A DNA stretch of 41,011 nucleotides from JBBTSB01 sp964355775 (GTDB lineage Bacteria > Patescibacteriota > Minisyncoccia > 2-02-FULL-40-12 > IGHO2-01-FULL-4-A), in NCBI GenBank assembly GCA_964355775.1, contig CAYHEP010000004.1, positions 1 to 41,011 of the forward strand. The letters run 5' to 3'. Below the pieces are notes generated by a model, which did no database searches, had not been told where the DNA came from, and was given only the letters and a program-made list of their open reading frames with translations. Below, piece after piece: positions 8,309 to 16,273 of the stretch. The position numbers were made by a program, and so were the translations under genes. How positions within the stretch are numbered: position 1 is the first letter of the stretch; each line of letters opens with the position of its first letter.

Positions 8309-9102
8309 TTAATTCCATTCTCATCATATGGCATCGAGATCTGCTCCGATTCTGGCGCAATAAAACGCGTGTGATCGGAAGTTTCATGTTTCCTATTTTA
8401 TGGTTGGCTGTTTTCGGTATCGGGATTTCAGCTACGGTATCACTGCCGGCGCCGGGGATCAGGTTTCTTGATTTCCTCTTTCCGGGCATCCTCGCGCAGT
8501 TTTTGATTTTTACGGCTATGTTTGGCGCTATTTCAATTTTACAGGATCGTGAGTTTGGTTTTCTCAAAGAAGTACTCGTTTCTCCCGCTCCACGTATAGC
8601 GGTTGCGATTGGCAAGATTCTTGGAGGCGCTACCTCGGCGTTTATCAGCATCATTCCTGTGATTATCCTCGGACGAGTTGTTGGCGTACATGTAACTGTC
8701 AAAATGATCTTGCTGATGCTTCCGGCGCTCGCGATGCTGGCAATCGCTTTGTCGGGGTTGGGAGTTGCCATCGTCTCTCGTCTCAAGTCGCTTGATTCAG
8801 GTCAGTATGTGTTCCAATTCATCATGTTTCCGCTTACAATGCTTTCTGGCGCGTTTTTTCCTCTCAGCAATCTGCCGACATGGCTTTCGATACTGACAAA
8901 AATCAATCCTATTTCCTACGCCGTTGATATGGTCCGTCGGATTGTTTTGATGAACTTGCCAGGCGTACCCGATCAAGCCGTGACCATGTTAAGTCCTACG
9001 ATCAATGGTTCCGTTCCTGCGCTTTCCACCGAGATAATCATCGTGGCGATTTTTATGGCACTGGTTACTTCATTTGCTGCGTGGGGGTTTAATAGATCAT
9101 AA
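8305..9102 (+). CDS. ABC-2 type transporter permease
   Basis: The 265-residue protein has about six hydrophobic segments and typical ABC-2 membrane features: an amphipathic start IIWHRDLLRFWRNKTRV, the motif FLFPGILAQFLIFTAMFGA, and FPLTMLSGAFFPLSNLPTWLSILTKINPISY, close to the ABC-2 signature. It forms an exporter with the ATPase encoded just upstream. Its stop abuts the start of the PfkB kinase gene. Confidence 0.9.
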   Translation: MINSILIIWHRDLLRFWRNKTRVIGSFMFPILWLAVFGIGISATVSLPAPGIRFLDFLFPGILAQFLIFTAMFGAISILQDREFGFLKEVLVSPAPRIAVAIGKILGGATSAFISIIPVIILGRVVGVHVTVKMILLMLPALAMLAIALSGLGVAIVSRLKSLDSGQYVFQFIMFPLTMLSGAFFPLSNLPTWLSILTKINPISYAVDMVRRIVLMNLPGVPDQAVTMLSPTINGSVPALSTEIIIVAIFMALVTSFAAWGFNRS

Positions 9103-10041
9103 ATGAAAAAAATTCTGGTTTCTGGGCTTATTGCATACGACAAGATTTTGGATTATCCCGGAAAGTTTAGCGACCATATCTTGCATGACAAGATCCACAC
9201 GCTCAATGTGAGCTTTGTGGCGCAAACCATGACCGAGCATTTCGGCGGATGCGCAGGAAATATCGCCTATAATCTTGCGATGCTCGGTGAACATCCGATC
9301 GTACTTGGCGCTGCCGGCAAAGATTTTGACCCTTATCGCTTGCATATGGAAAAAATAGGAGCGGATTTGAAATATGTCAGAACTGTGCGGGACAAACCGA
9401 CATCTCAAGTTACGATTATGACCGATTCCGGCGACAATCAAATTGCAGGCGTGTATTTAGGCACGATGGCATATTCGTGCGAATTAGCCGAGTCTGATAT
9501 TTCCGGGGATGAAATTGCGATCGTCGCACCGGGCAATCTCGACGACATGTGCAGGCTACCGGAGCTGTATCGCAAACGGAACGTTCCGTTCATTTTTGAT
9601 CCGGGACAGCAGATTCCGCAAATGAGCACCGATCAACTTCGTGGTTGCATCCCGGGTGCGCTTGCTCTGATCTCTAATGATTATGAATTGAGTTTAATTT
9701 GTGAAAAATTAAAAATACAAGAATCCCAACTTTTGGATCAAACACAGTATGTGATCACGACGCTGGGTGAAAAGGGTTCGCAGATAAAAAATAAAAAAGA
9801 GACTATTGCAATCACTGCCGCCAAGGCGAGTACTGTTCTCGACCCCACTGGAGCGGGTGACGCCTATCGTGCAGGACTCATAAAGGGCATGATCGCAGGA
9901 TGGTCGCTTGAAGTTTCGTGCAGATTTGCGGGTGTCATTTCCGCGTATGCGATCGAGGCATACGGTTGTCAGAGCCATATTATTTCTTTCGAGCAAGCCA
10001 AGGAGCGTTATCGACAAAACTTTGGAGATACGCTAAGCTAG
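9103..10041 (+). CDS. PfkB family carbohydrate/nucleoside kinase (possible adenosine kinase)
   Basis: The protein has 312 residues, with the PfkB signature FGGCAGNIAYNLAMLG near 47-62 and DPTGAGDAYRAG at 247-258, where Asp253 is the catalytic base. The family phosphorylates sugars or nucleosides with ATP. The next gene, four bases on, encodes adenosylhomocysteinase, which releases adenosine, so adenosine phosphorylation to AMP is the most economical assignment. That is inferred from neighbourhood only; ribokinase-type activity remains possible. Confidence 0.82.
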   Translation: MKKILVSGLIAYDKILDYPGKFSDHILHDKIHTLNVSFVAQTMTEHFGGCAGNIAYNLAMLGEHPIVLGAAGKDFDPYRLHMEKIGADLKYVRTVRDKPTSQVTIMTDSGDNQIAGVYLGTMAYSCELAESDISGDEIAIVAPGNLDDMCRLPELYRKRNVPFIFDPGQQIPQMSTDQLRGCIPGALALISNDYELSLICEKLKIQESQLLDQTQYVITTLGEKGSQIKNKKETIAITAAKASTVLDPTGAGDAYRAGLIKGMIAGWSLEVSCRFAGVISAYAIEAYGCQSHIISFEQAKERYRQNFGDTLS

Positions 10042-10045
10042 GGCG

Positions 10046-11284
10046 ATGTCCACCTCAACTTTTCCGGGTAAAAAACGAATTGAATGGGCGGAGCGCGACA
10101 TGCCGGTACTTTCCGCTGTTCGCGCGCGTTTCGCAAAGGAACAGCCCTTCAAAGGTTTGCGCATGTCTTGTTGCCTTCACGTAACTGCCGAGACCGCCAA
10201 CCTCGTGCGCACCCTCAAAGCCGGTGGCGCCGATGTGGTGCTGTGCGCCTCCAATCCGCTTTCGACGCAGGATGATGTGGCGGAAAGTCTTACATCGGAC
10301 TACGGTATTGTCACCTATGCAAAAAAAGGCGAGGACAAAAAAAGTTTTTTCAATAATCTCACAAAGGCGATAGGGCATCGCCCGCATATCACGATGGACG
10401 ACGGGGCGGATCTGATCTCCATGTTGCATAAAACCTATCCTGTACAGTTAAAGGATATTGTGGGGAGCATGGAGGAAACAACGACCGGAGTTATCCGCCT
10501 GCGTGCCATGGCAAAAGCCGGTGAGCTCAAGATTCCTGTGGTTGCCGTCAATGACGCCAAGACCAAAAATCTTTTTGATAATAGATATGGAACCGGACAG
10601 TCCACGCTTGACGGTATTATCCGCGCGACCGATGTGTTGATCGCCGGCAAAGTATTTGTGGTGGCAGGATACGGTTGGTGCGGGAAGGGGCTTGCGATGC
10701 GGGCTCGGGGTGCAGGTGCGCTGGTGGTGGTGACCGAAATCGATCCTATCAAGGCGCTTGAGGCTGCGATGGATGGTTTTCAGGTTATGCCGATGAAAGA
10801 AGCGGCGAAGATCGGCGATATTTTTTGCACGGTCACCGGCAACATAAACGTTTTGACGAGTGCGCATTTCAAGCTCATGAAAGACTGTGCTATGGTCTGC
10901 AACGCGGGGCATTTTGATGTTGAGGTCAATGTGAAGGATTTGGAAAAAATTTCCACTCGTGTTGTTCGCAACGTTCGCAACTTCGTCGATGAATACACGA
11001 TCGCAAAAAAACGCATCTACGTGCTGGCGGAGGGACGTCTCGTCAATCTCGCCGTGGCAGAGGGACATCCGGCATCCGTGATGGACATGAGCTTTTCTAC
11101 ACAGGCGCTCGCAGCCGAATGGGTTTTGAAAAATAAAAAAAATCTCGTGCCACAGGTGTATAGCGTGGATCCCGCGATTGAGGACTATGTTGCGAATCTC
11201 AAACTGAAATCTCTCGGCACTTCCATCGACACACTCACGCCGGAACAAAAAAAGTATCTTGCCGCCTGGGAAGAAGGAACATGA
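10046..11284 (+). CDS. ahcY: Adenosylhomocysteinase
   Basis: This 412-residue enzyme hydrolyses S-adenosylhomocysteine to adenosine and homocysteine. It has the substrate-region motifs CCLHVTAETANL, EETTTG (143-148), NDAKTKNLFDNRYGTGQS and the NAD-binding loop AGYGWCGKG (207-215). It ends EQKKYLAAWEEGT without the longer C-terminal tail of the eukaryotic form, resembling the shorter archaeal/thermophile type. With the PfkB kinase upstream it would remove both inhibitor and product of SAM-dependent methylation. Its stop overlaps the start of DZR protein 2 (ATGATGA). Confidence 0.94.
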   Translation: MSTSTFPGKKRIEWAERDMPVLSAVRARFAKEQPFKGLRMSCCLHVTAETANLVRTLKAGGADVVLCASNPLSTQDDVAESLTSDYGIVTYAKKGEDKKSFFNNLTKAIGHRPHITMDDGADLISMLHKTYPVQLKDIVGSMEETTTGVIRLRAMAKAGELKIPVVAVNDAKTKNLFDNRYGTGQSTLDGIIRATDVLIAGKVFVVAGYGWCGKGLAMRARGAGALVVVTEIDPIKALEAAMDGFQVMPMKEAAKIGDIFCTVTGNINVLTSAHFKLMKDCAMVCNAGHFDVEVNVKDLEKISTRVVRNVRNFVDEYTIAKKRIYVLAEGRLVNLAVAEGHPASVMDMSFSTQALAAEWVLKNKKNLVPQVYSVDPAIEDYVANLKLKSLGTSIDTLTPEQKKYLAAWEEGT

Positions 11285-12918
11285 TGAAAAATGACAATGT
11301 AGCATGCAAAAATTGTCAGAAGAATTTTGTAATCGATCCGGAGGATTTCGCTTTTTATGAGCGGATCGCCGTGCCTCCACCGACGTGGTGTCCGGAGTGC
11401 CGACTCAAACGCCGTCTCATGTGGCGCAATACGCGTGTTTTGTATAAAAACACATGCGACCTTTGCAAAAAATCAATGTTTTCAATGTACGCTCCAGATA
11501 AATCCTACACCGTCTATTGTTGTGACTGCTGGTATGGCGACGGATGGGACCCACTTTCCTACGGCAGAACGTACGATGAAACAAGACCATTTTTTGATCA
11601 ATTTTACGAGTTGCTCAAAGTAGTGCCGAGGATAGCGCTTTTTCAAATCCGCACCGTGGATTCGGACTATGCTAATTTTATTTTAAATGGAAAGCATCTT
11701 TACTTGAGCTATTCCGTAGTCGGTAGTGAGTATTGCTACTACTCCTATTATATCGACAAAAGCCGGGAGTGTTTTGATTGCTTCAATGTTATGGAATCGG
11801 AGCAATGCTATGGATGCATTGATTGCGTGAAGTGTTTCAATATGTTGTTCAGCTATAAAAATCATGAGTGCATGGATTCGGCCTATCTCTATGATTGTAT
11901 CAATTGTCAGGACTGTTTCATGAGTTCAAATTTGAGAAATAAAAAATTTGTCTTTCGCAACAAGCAACTCACCAAGGATGAATACGAAAAGTCGCTGCAG
12001 GGCGTGATGTCAGGGACTGATGCGTTGAACGATGAATTTACAGAGATGACAAAGCGTGCAACTCATCGCTTTGCGACTACTGTCAAAGTTCTTGATTGTA
12101 CCGGCGATGTCATTGAAAGCGCGAAAAACGCAAAAGTATGCTTTGACGTCTATGGCGCGGAAAATGTGAAGTATAGTGTGCGATGTACCAATGGCACGAA
12201 AGATGCGTACGATGTTTTTGGAGCCGGAAGCGAACTTTTATATGAGGGCGTCGCAAGCGGAATTGGCAGCTACAATTGCAAATTCTATACATATCTTGAG
12301 GCTACACGCGATGCGACATATGTCGATTGGTGTCAAAATTCAGCAAATGTATTTGGGTGTAGCGGTCTTCGCAAAAAAGAGTACTGCGTTTTTAATCGGC
12401 AATACTCGCCTGAGGAATATAGGCATCTTGTAGAAAAAATCAAGGCTAACATGATTCATGACAAGGAATATGGGGAATTTTTTCCGTCGCGCATATCGCC
12501 GTGGGCGTACAATGAAACAATGGCGCAGGAGCATTTTCCGTTGACCAAAGAAACAGCGATTGCACAAGGATACAGATGGGACGAATCCGGGCATGGAACA
12601 TATGGTAAGGAGAACGGAAAGGATATATTCGCATGTACGCATTGCCGGAAAAATTTTCGTATTATTGATCCAGAAATTGTATTTTGCAAGCGTTTTCGTA
12701 TCGAGCTTCCCAAGACATGCCCAGATTGCCGGCACAGTCGCCGTTTTGCGATACGCAATCCCTACAAGCTCTGGCATCGGAAATGCATGAATCCCGTTAG
12801 AAGTGACACTTCTAACGGGATGAACAAAGGATGCACGAACGAGTTTGAAACATCCTACGCTCCCGACCGTACGGAAAAAATATACTGTGAAACCTGCTAC
12901 CAACATGCCGTCCTGTAA
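11281..12918 (+). CDS. DZR family protein 2 (full length, carries palindromic insertion)
   Basis: This is a full-length 545-residue DZR protein. The N-terminal domain has CKNCQKNF, CPECRLKRR, CDLCKK and YCCDCWYGDGWDP. The middle contains repeated aromatic-cysteine units (CYYSYY, CFDCFNVMESEQCYGC) and two copies of a module end, first SSNLRNKKFVFRNKQLTKDEY, then FGCSGLRKKEYCVFNRQYSPEEY. The C-terminal domain repeats the N-terminal pattern: CTHCRKNFRI, CPDCRHSRRFAIRN, GCTNEFETSYAPD and YCETC. Residues 504-514 (NPVRSDTSNGM) are extra relative to paralogues. They come from a palindromic insertion placed between the cysteines of one zinc knuckle. It overlaps both neighbours. Confidence 0.85.
   Translation: MMKNDNVACKNCQKNFVIDPEDFAFYERIAVPPPTWCPECRLKRRLMWRNTRVLYKNTCDLCKKSMFSMYAPDKSYTVYCCDCWYGDGWDPLSYGRTYDETRPFFDQFYELLKVVPRIALFQIRTVDSDYANFILNGKHLYLSYSVVGSEYCYYSYYIDKSRECFDCFNVMESEQCYGCIDCVKCFNMLFSYKNHECMDSAYLYDCINCQDCFMSSNLRNKKFVFRNKQLTKDEYEKSLQGVMSGTDALNDEFTEMTKRATHRFATTVKVLDCTGDVIESAKNAKVCFDVYGAENVKYSVRCTNGTKDAYDVFGAGSELLYEGVASGIGSYNCKFYTYLEATRDATYVDWCQNSANVFGCSGLRKKEYCVFNRQYSPEEYRHLVEKIKANMIHDKEYGEFFPSRISPWAYNETMAQEHFPLTKETAIAQGYRWDESGHGTYGKENGKDIFACTHCRKNFRIIDPEIVFCKRFRIELPKTCPDCRHSRRFAIRNPYKLWHRKCMNPVRSDTSNGMNKGCTNEFETSYAPDRTEKIYCETCYQHAVL
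12787..12825. mobile_element. P4 palindromic element, minimal form A, with flanking duplication
   Basis: Positions 12791-12821 form a perfect 31-base palindrome with arms ATCCCGTTAGAAGTG and its complement around a single A at 12806. It is flanked by ATGAAT (12787-12792) and ATGAAC (12820-12825), a duplication of ATGAA or TGAA. The insert plus duplication is 33 bases, so the host DZR gene stays in frame. Deleting it restores KCMNKGCTNEFETSY, matching paralogues. It contains no gene. Confidence 0.85.
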
Positions 12919-14566
12919 AAACTGCAAAAAAGATTTTGTCATCGATAGCGATGATAGTGATTTTTATAAAAAAATGGACGTGCCGGAGCCGAGGTATTGT
13001 CCCGAGTGTCGGTTTCAGAAACGGCTCATGTTCCGCAACGAGCGCGTGCTGTACAAGCGCAATTGCGATTTGTGTGGGAGGGATATGGTGACCATCCATT
13101 CCCCTGAAAAAGAGCTGATCGTCTATTGTCCCAAATGTTGGTGGTCGGATGCTTGGGACGATGGGGCGTTTTTTCTTAACTATGATCCTAACAAAAGTAT
13201 CTTTGAGCAGATGAAAGAACTCCAAAAGATCACCCCGCACATGGGACTCGTCACGGACTACGCAACGCTGGTCAATAGTGACTACGCAAATCACATCGGT
13301 AGCTGCAAAAACTGCTATCTGATTTTCAATGCTGACTTTGACGAGAATGTCGCCTACTCCACCATTGTAATCCGTACGAAAGATTCGATGGACGTGCATC
13401 TGTGCGCTGATGGTCAGTTGCTGTACCAATGCGTCAATATCAATTCGTACAACTGCGCGTTTTCGCATACGATTGAAAAGTCCACCGACGTGTTGTTCTC
13501 CAGATATTTGATAGGATGCAACAATTGTTTTGGTTGCGTGAACTTGCGTGGCAAGAGCTATTATATTTTTAACGAGCCGTATTCGAAGGAAGAGTATTTT
13601 AAAAAAATAAAAGAGTTTCATCTTGATACCTGGTCCGGCCTTCGACAAGCTCAGGCTAAAGCTGATGCGTTTTGGGCACAGCATCCTTACCGCTACATGG
13701 AGGGAAGCTTACAAAACGTCAACTCAAGCGGGGATTATGTCTTTTATGCGAAGAATGCCTTGAATTGCTTTCAGGTCAACGAAATCGAAGATTCGCGCTA
13801 CTGCCAGTTTATTACCATGAAGCCCGTCAAAGATTGCTACGATCTCACAGATTGGGGAAATGGAGCCGAGCGAGTGGTAGATAGCGAGACCGTGGGCGAG
13901 GGCGGGAGCAACATCAAATTTTCTGCCGGAGCATGGCAGATAGGCAGTGACGTGGAGTACGGGATGTGCAATGTCGGCTGTCAAAATACGTTTGCCTGCA
14001 TAAATATAAAAAAGAAAAAATATAGAATACTCAACAAGCAATATTCTCCGGAAGAATATAAGCAACTGATCGCAAAGATCAAAATCCAAATGACGAATGA
14101 CAAAACATACGGGGATTTTTTGCCGTATGATTTGAGTTTGTTCGCCTACAACGAAACACAGGCGATCCAGTATTTTCCGATGACGAAAGAAGAGGTGCTT
14201 GCAAAAAATTGGCGATGGCGAGATCCGACGCCGAGCGTACACAAAGTCACGATGCATGCAGATCAGATACCAGATAGTATCCATGACGTGCAGGACTCGA
14301 TCTTGCAAGAAGTATTGGGATGTGGAAAATGCCAGAAGCCGTTTCGGCTGATCAATATGGAATTGCAACTGTTGCGACGGTGGGGCTTTCCGATCCCGCG
14401 ATATTGTCCCGACTGCCGCCACATGGAGCGTCTTTCCCAAATCAATCCGCCCCGCCTTTACGATCGACAATGCGCCAAATGCGGTGCTAGTATTCAGACA
14501 AGTTTTGCTCCGAAGCGGACAGAGACGGTATACTGTGGGACGTGCTATGCTGATTGCATCGAATGA
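12905..14566 (+). CDS. DZR family protein 3 (full length, carries P1 repeat)
   Basis: This 553-residue protein starts at ATG 12905 within the end of DZR 2, where the MPSCKNCKKDFVI start aligns with paralogues. Cysteine pairs are CKNC, CPECRFQKRLMFRN, CDLCGRD and YCPKCWWSDAWD. The middle has two module ends (FGCVNLRGKSYYIFNEPYSKEEY and FACINIKKKKYRILNKQYSPEEY). The C-terminus has CGKCQKPFRLI, CPDCRHMERL, CAKCGASIQTSFAPK and YCGTC. Residues 246-250 (LRQAQ), in the linker after the first module, are encoded by the P1 palindrome. No signal peptide or membrane segment is seen. Confidence 0.85.
   Translation: MPSCKNCKKDFVIDSDDSDFYKKMDVPEPRYCPECRFQKRLMFRNERVLYKRNCDLCGRDMVTIHSPEKELIVYCPKCWWSDAWDDGAFFLNYDPNKSIFEQMKELQKITPHMGLVTDYATLVNSDYANHIGSCKNCYLIFNADFDENVAYSTIVIRTKDSMDVHLCADGQLLYQCVNINSYNCAFSHTIEKSTDVLFSRYLIGCNNCFGCVNLRGKSYYIFNEPYSKEEYFKKIKEFHLDTWSGLRQAQAKADAFWAQHPYRYMEGSLQNVNSSGDYVFYAKNALNCFQVNEIEDSRYCQFITMKPVKDCYDLTDWGNGAERVVDSETVGEGGSNIKFSAGAWQIGSDVEYGMCNVGCQNTFACINIKKKKYRILNKQYSPEEYKQLIAKIKIQMTNDKTYGDFLPYDLSLFAYNETQAIQYFPMTKEEVLAKNWRWRDPTPSVHKVTMHADQIPDSIHDVQDSILQEVLGCGKCQKPFRLINMELQLLRRWGFPIPRYCPDCRHMERLSQINPPRLYDRQCAKCGASIQTSFAPKRTETVYCGTCYADCIE
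13639..13655. repeat. Palindromic repeat P1 in DZR gene 3
   Basis: Seventeen bases CCTTCGACAAGCTCAGG, identical to the core of 6072-6090 and read in the same phase (LRQAQ). It lies in the variable linker after the first IFN..Y-K-EEY motif, where DZR gene 9 carries a different inverted repeat. Confidence 0.75.
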
Positions 14567-15384
14567 TGAAGAAAATCATCACAAAAGGCATCCAAATCTA
14601 CATCCTAAAAAAAGACCAAGGCGATTTTATTTCGCTTACGGATATTGCACGGTATAAAGATAATGAGCGGACTGATTATATAGTTCAAAACTGGATGAGA
14701 AATCGAAATACCATTGAATTCCTTGGTATTTGGGAGCAGATAAACAACCCCCATTTTAAACCCGTCGAATTCGATGGGTTAAGAAATCAGTCTGGTCTTA
14801 ACAGTTTTTCACTAACCCCCAAGCGTTGGGTAGCAACAGTTAATGCCATTGGATTGGTCAATAAGCCAGGTCGTTATGGTGGTGGCACCTTTGCTCACAA
14901 AGACATCGCTTTTGAATTCGCCACATGGATCAGTCCTGAATTTAAACTCTTCCTTATCAAAGAATTCCAGCGCCTGAAAGAAGAAGAAAATCAACGCTTG
15001 GCACTTGGCTGGGACCTGAAACGCACCTTGGCGAAGATTAACTACAAAATCCATACCGATGCCGTCAAAGCGCATTTGATTCCTCCTCAACTTTCAAAGC
15101 AGTCGACCAATATCGTCTACGCTACCGAAGCAGATGTGCTCAACATGGCTTTGTTTGGCAAAACCGCAAAGCAATGGCGAGACGCAAATCCAAGCAAAGA
15201 AGGCAACATCCGAGACTATGCCGACGTGACCCAGCTGGTTGTTCTTGCTAATCTCGAAGGCATCAATGCCGAACTCATCAAGCATGGAATTTCTCAATCA
15301 GAACGACTGATGCAACTAAATCAAATTGCCATCTCTCAAATGAAGTCGCTACTAGGAAATCCCTCCATCAAAAAGCTGAAATAA
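14563..15384 (+). CDS. KilA-N domain DNA-binding protein
   Basis: This 273-residue protein has the KilA-N pattern DFISLTDIARYKDNERTDYIVQNWMRNRNTIEFLGIWEQ followed by NSFSLTPKRWVATVNAIGLVNKPGRYGGGTFAHKDIAFEFATWISPEFKLFLIKEFQRLKEEE. KilA-N is a DNA-binding module shared by phages, large DNA viruses and mobile elements. The C-terminal half (ATEADVLNMALFGKTAKQWRD and later) matches chromosomal members often called virulence-associated or KilA-N proteins. The start overlaps the DZR 3 stop (ATGATGA). Its targets are unknown. Confidence 0.8.
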   Translation: MMKKIITKGIQIYILKKDQGDFISLTDIARYKDNERTDYIVQNWMRNRNTIEFLGIWEQINNPHFKPVEFDGLRNQSGLNSFSLTPKRWVATVNAIGLVNKPGRYGGGTFAHKDIAFEFATWISPEFKLFLIKEFQRLKEEENQRLALGWDLKRTLAKINYKIHTDAVKAHLIPPQLSKQSTNIVYATEADVLNMALFGKTAKQWRDANPSKEGNIRDYADVTQLVVLANLEGINAELIKHGISQSERLMQLNQIAISQMKSLLGNPSIKKLK

Positions 15385-15389
15385 ATCAT

Positions 15390-16064
15390 ATGAATGAACT
15401 GAAAAAAATTAGTAGCGAGACAATTCAGACTTATAAATCAAAAAATCGAGGTCTTGCCTATGATAAGAATTTTCGTGAAATTTTAAGAATACATCCCGGA
15501 ATGTTAAAAGCTATACGGTCCATATTCAAAAAGGCTGAAAACGTAGAAGGACGCACCGTAGTAGATGCAGATGGTTTTTCTGCGACAGTAGTACAAAATT
15601 CTAGGTTTGATAAATTTGGTCCGGCAGAGCGCTATTCAATCTGTCTCAAGATTTCTATAGATGGAAAGGAGTACTTAGTAAAGAAAAGACTCTACGCTCC
15701 AGAGGAAACGGGTGGATATCAGGAATTTATGAGTACCATGGATGCAAAGAAAGTCGAAGAACTATTTCCCTTTGTGCAGATTATTCCAGCGCGTTTAGGC
15801 TATACTGATATAGAAGGAGAATCTTTTTTCATTTCTGATTGGAAAGATTTACCAAAGTATCATGAATATGTTTGGAGTCCCCAAAATGCTCTGGTCCAGC
15901 AGGAAATCGATAATCAATTTTCTGAATTAGAGCAATACTTTTTAGATGAGAATAATATAGACCTTAATAGGGGAAATGCATTCTACGATCCCGTCAACAA
16001 AAAAATTGTTTTGTTTGATCTTCTTAATGTTCGGAGAAAACGAGAATTTTTAGACCATGAATAA
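15390..16064 (+). CDS. Uncharacterised protein with kinase-like features
   Basis: I do not recognise this 224-residue protein by family. It reads like a small protein-kinase or aminoglycoside-phosphotransferase fold: YLVKKRLYAPEE (near 85-97) could be the ATP-lysine strand, and IDLNRGNAFYDPVNKKIVLFDLL (190-212) resembles a catalytic loop D-x-x-x-x-N followed by a DFG-like Asp (DLL). The N-terminus is rich in Lys and Ile. The gene is more AT-rich than its neighbours, which suggests a separate origin. It follows the KilA-N gene by five bases. Confidence 0.45.
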   Translation: MNELKKISSETIQTYKSKNRGLAYDKNFREILRIHPGMLKAIRSIFKKAENVEGRTVVDADGFSATVVQNSRFDKFGPAERYSICLKISIDGKEYLVKKRLYAPEETGGYQEFMSTMDAKKVEELFPFVQIIPARLGYTDIEGESFFISDWKDLPKYHEYVWSPQNALVQQEIDNQFSELEQYFLDENNIDLNRGNAFYDPVNKKIVLFDLLNVRRKREFLDHE

Positions 16065-16090
16065 AAAAGCTCGTACTAATTACCACCAAT

Positions 16091-16195
16091 AATCGCCAAT
16101 GCGCGCAGTGTTCAAAAGACATCGAGACCAGCTACGCCCCGGATCGACCGGAGATCGTATATTGCGTGGAATGCTATCAACAAGAGGTCTCATAA
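16091..16195 (+). pseudogene. DZR C-terminal fragment (gene remnant)
   Basis: The frame from 16091 reads NRQCAQCSKDIETSYAPD and then RPEIVYCVECYQQEVS before a TAA at 16193-16195. It closely matches the C-terminal zinc knuckle of DZR 6. No start codon or N-terminal part is present in this frame. It appears to be the tail of a DZR gene replaced by the kinase-like gene; the short frame MNKKARTNYHQ that begins on that gene's stop ends just as this one becomes recognisable. Confidence 0.75.
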
Positions 16196-16270
16196 CTCCC
16201 CCAACCCCTCTTACTTTAAGAGGGGAGGAATTCTTTCCCCATTATTGTAAGGGGGACTAAAGGGGGTTAT
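16196..16270. repeat. Palindrome-rich intergenic element P8
   Basis: It contains a perfect nine-base hairpin CCCCTCTTA (16205-16213), loop CTT, TAAGAGGGG (16217-16225), then a second G-rich part with TAAGGGGGAC and AAAGGGGGTT. The outer AACCCC and GGGGTT ends are also complementary. It lies between the DZR fragment and an intact DZR gene. There is no T-tract after the stem, so a repeat element is more likely than a terminator. Confidence 0.6.
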
Positions 16271-16273
16271 TGT

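Noticed and set aside
10448..11380. 310-codon minus-strand frame opposite ahcY
   Set aside because: The plus strand encodes a clear adenosylhomocysteinase; the opposite protein is His- and Arg-rich without any motif.
12812..13684. 290-codon minus-strand frame opposite DZR 2 and 3
   Set aside because: Antisense of conserved DZR coding sequence; similar shadows appear opposite other paralogues.
16205..16225. Terminator at the CCCCTCTTA/TAAGAGGGG hairpin
   Set aside because: No T-tract follows, and the neighbouring complementary G-rich ends fit a repeat element better.
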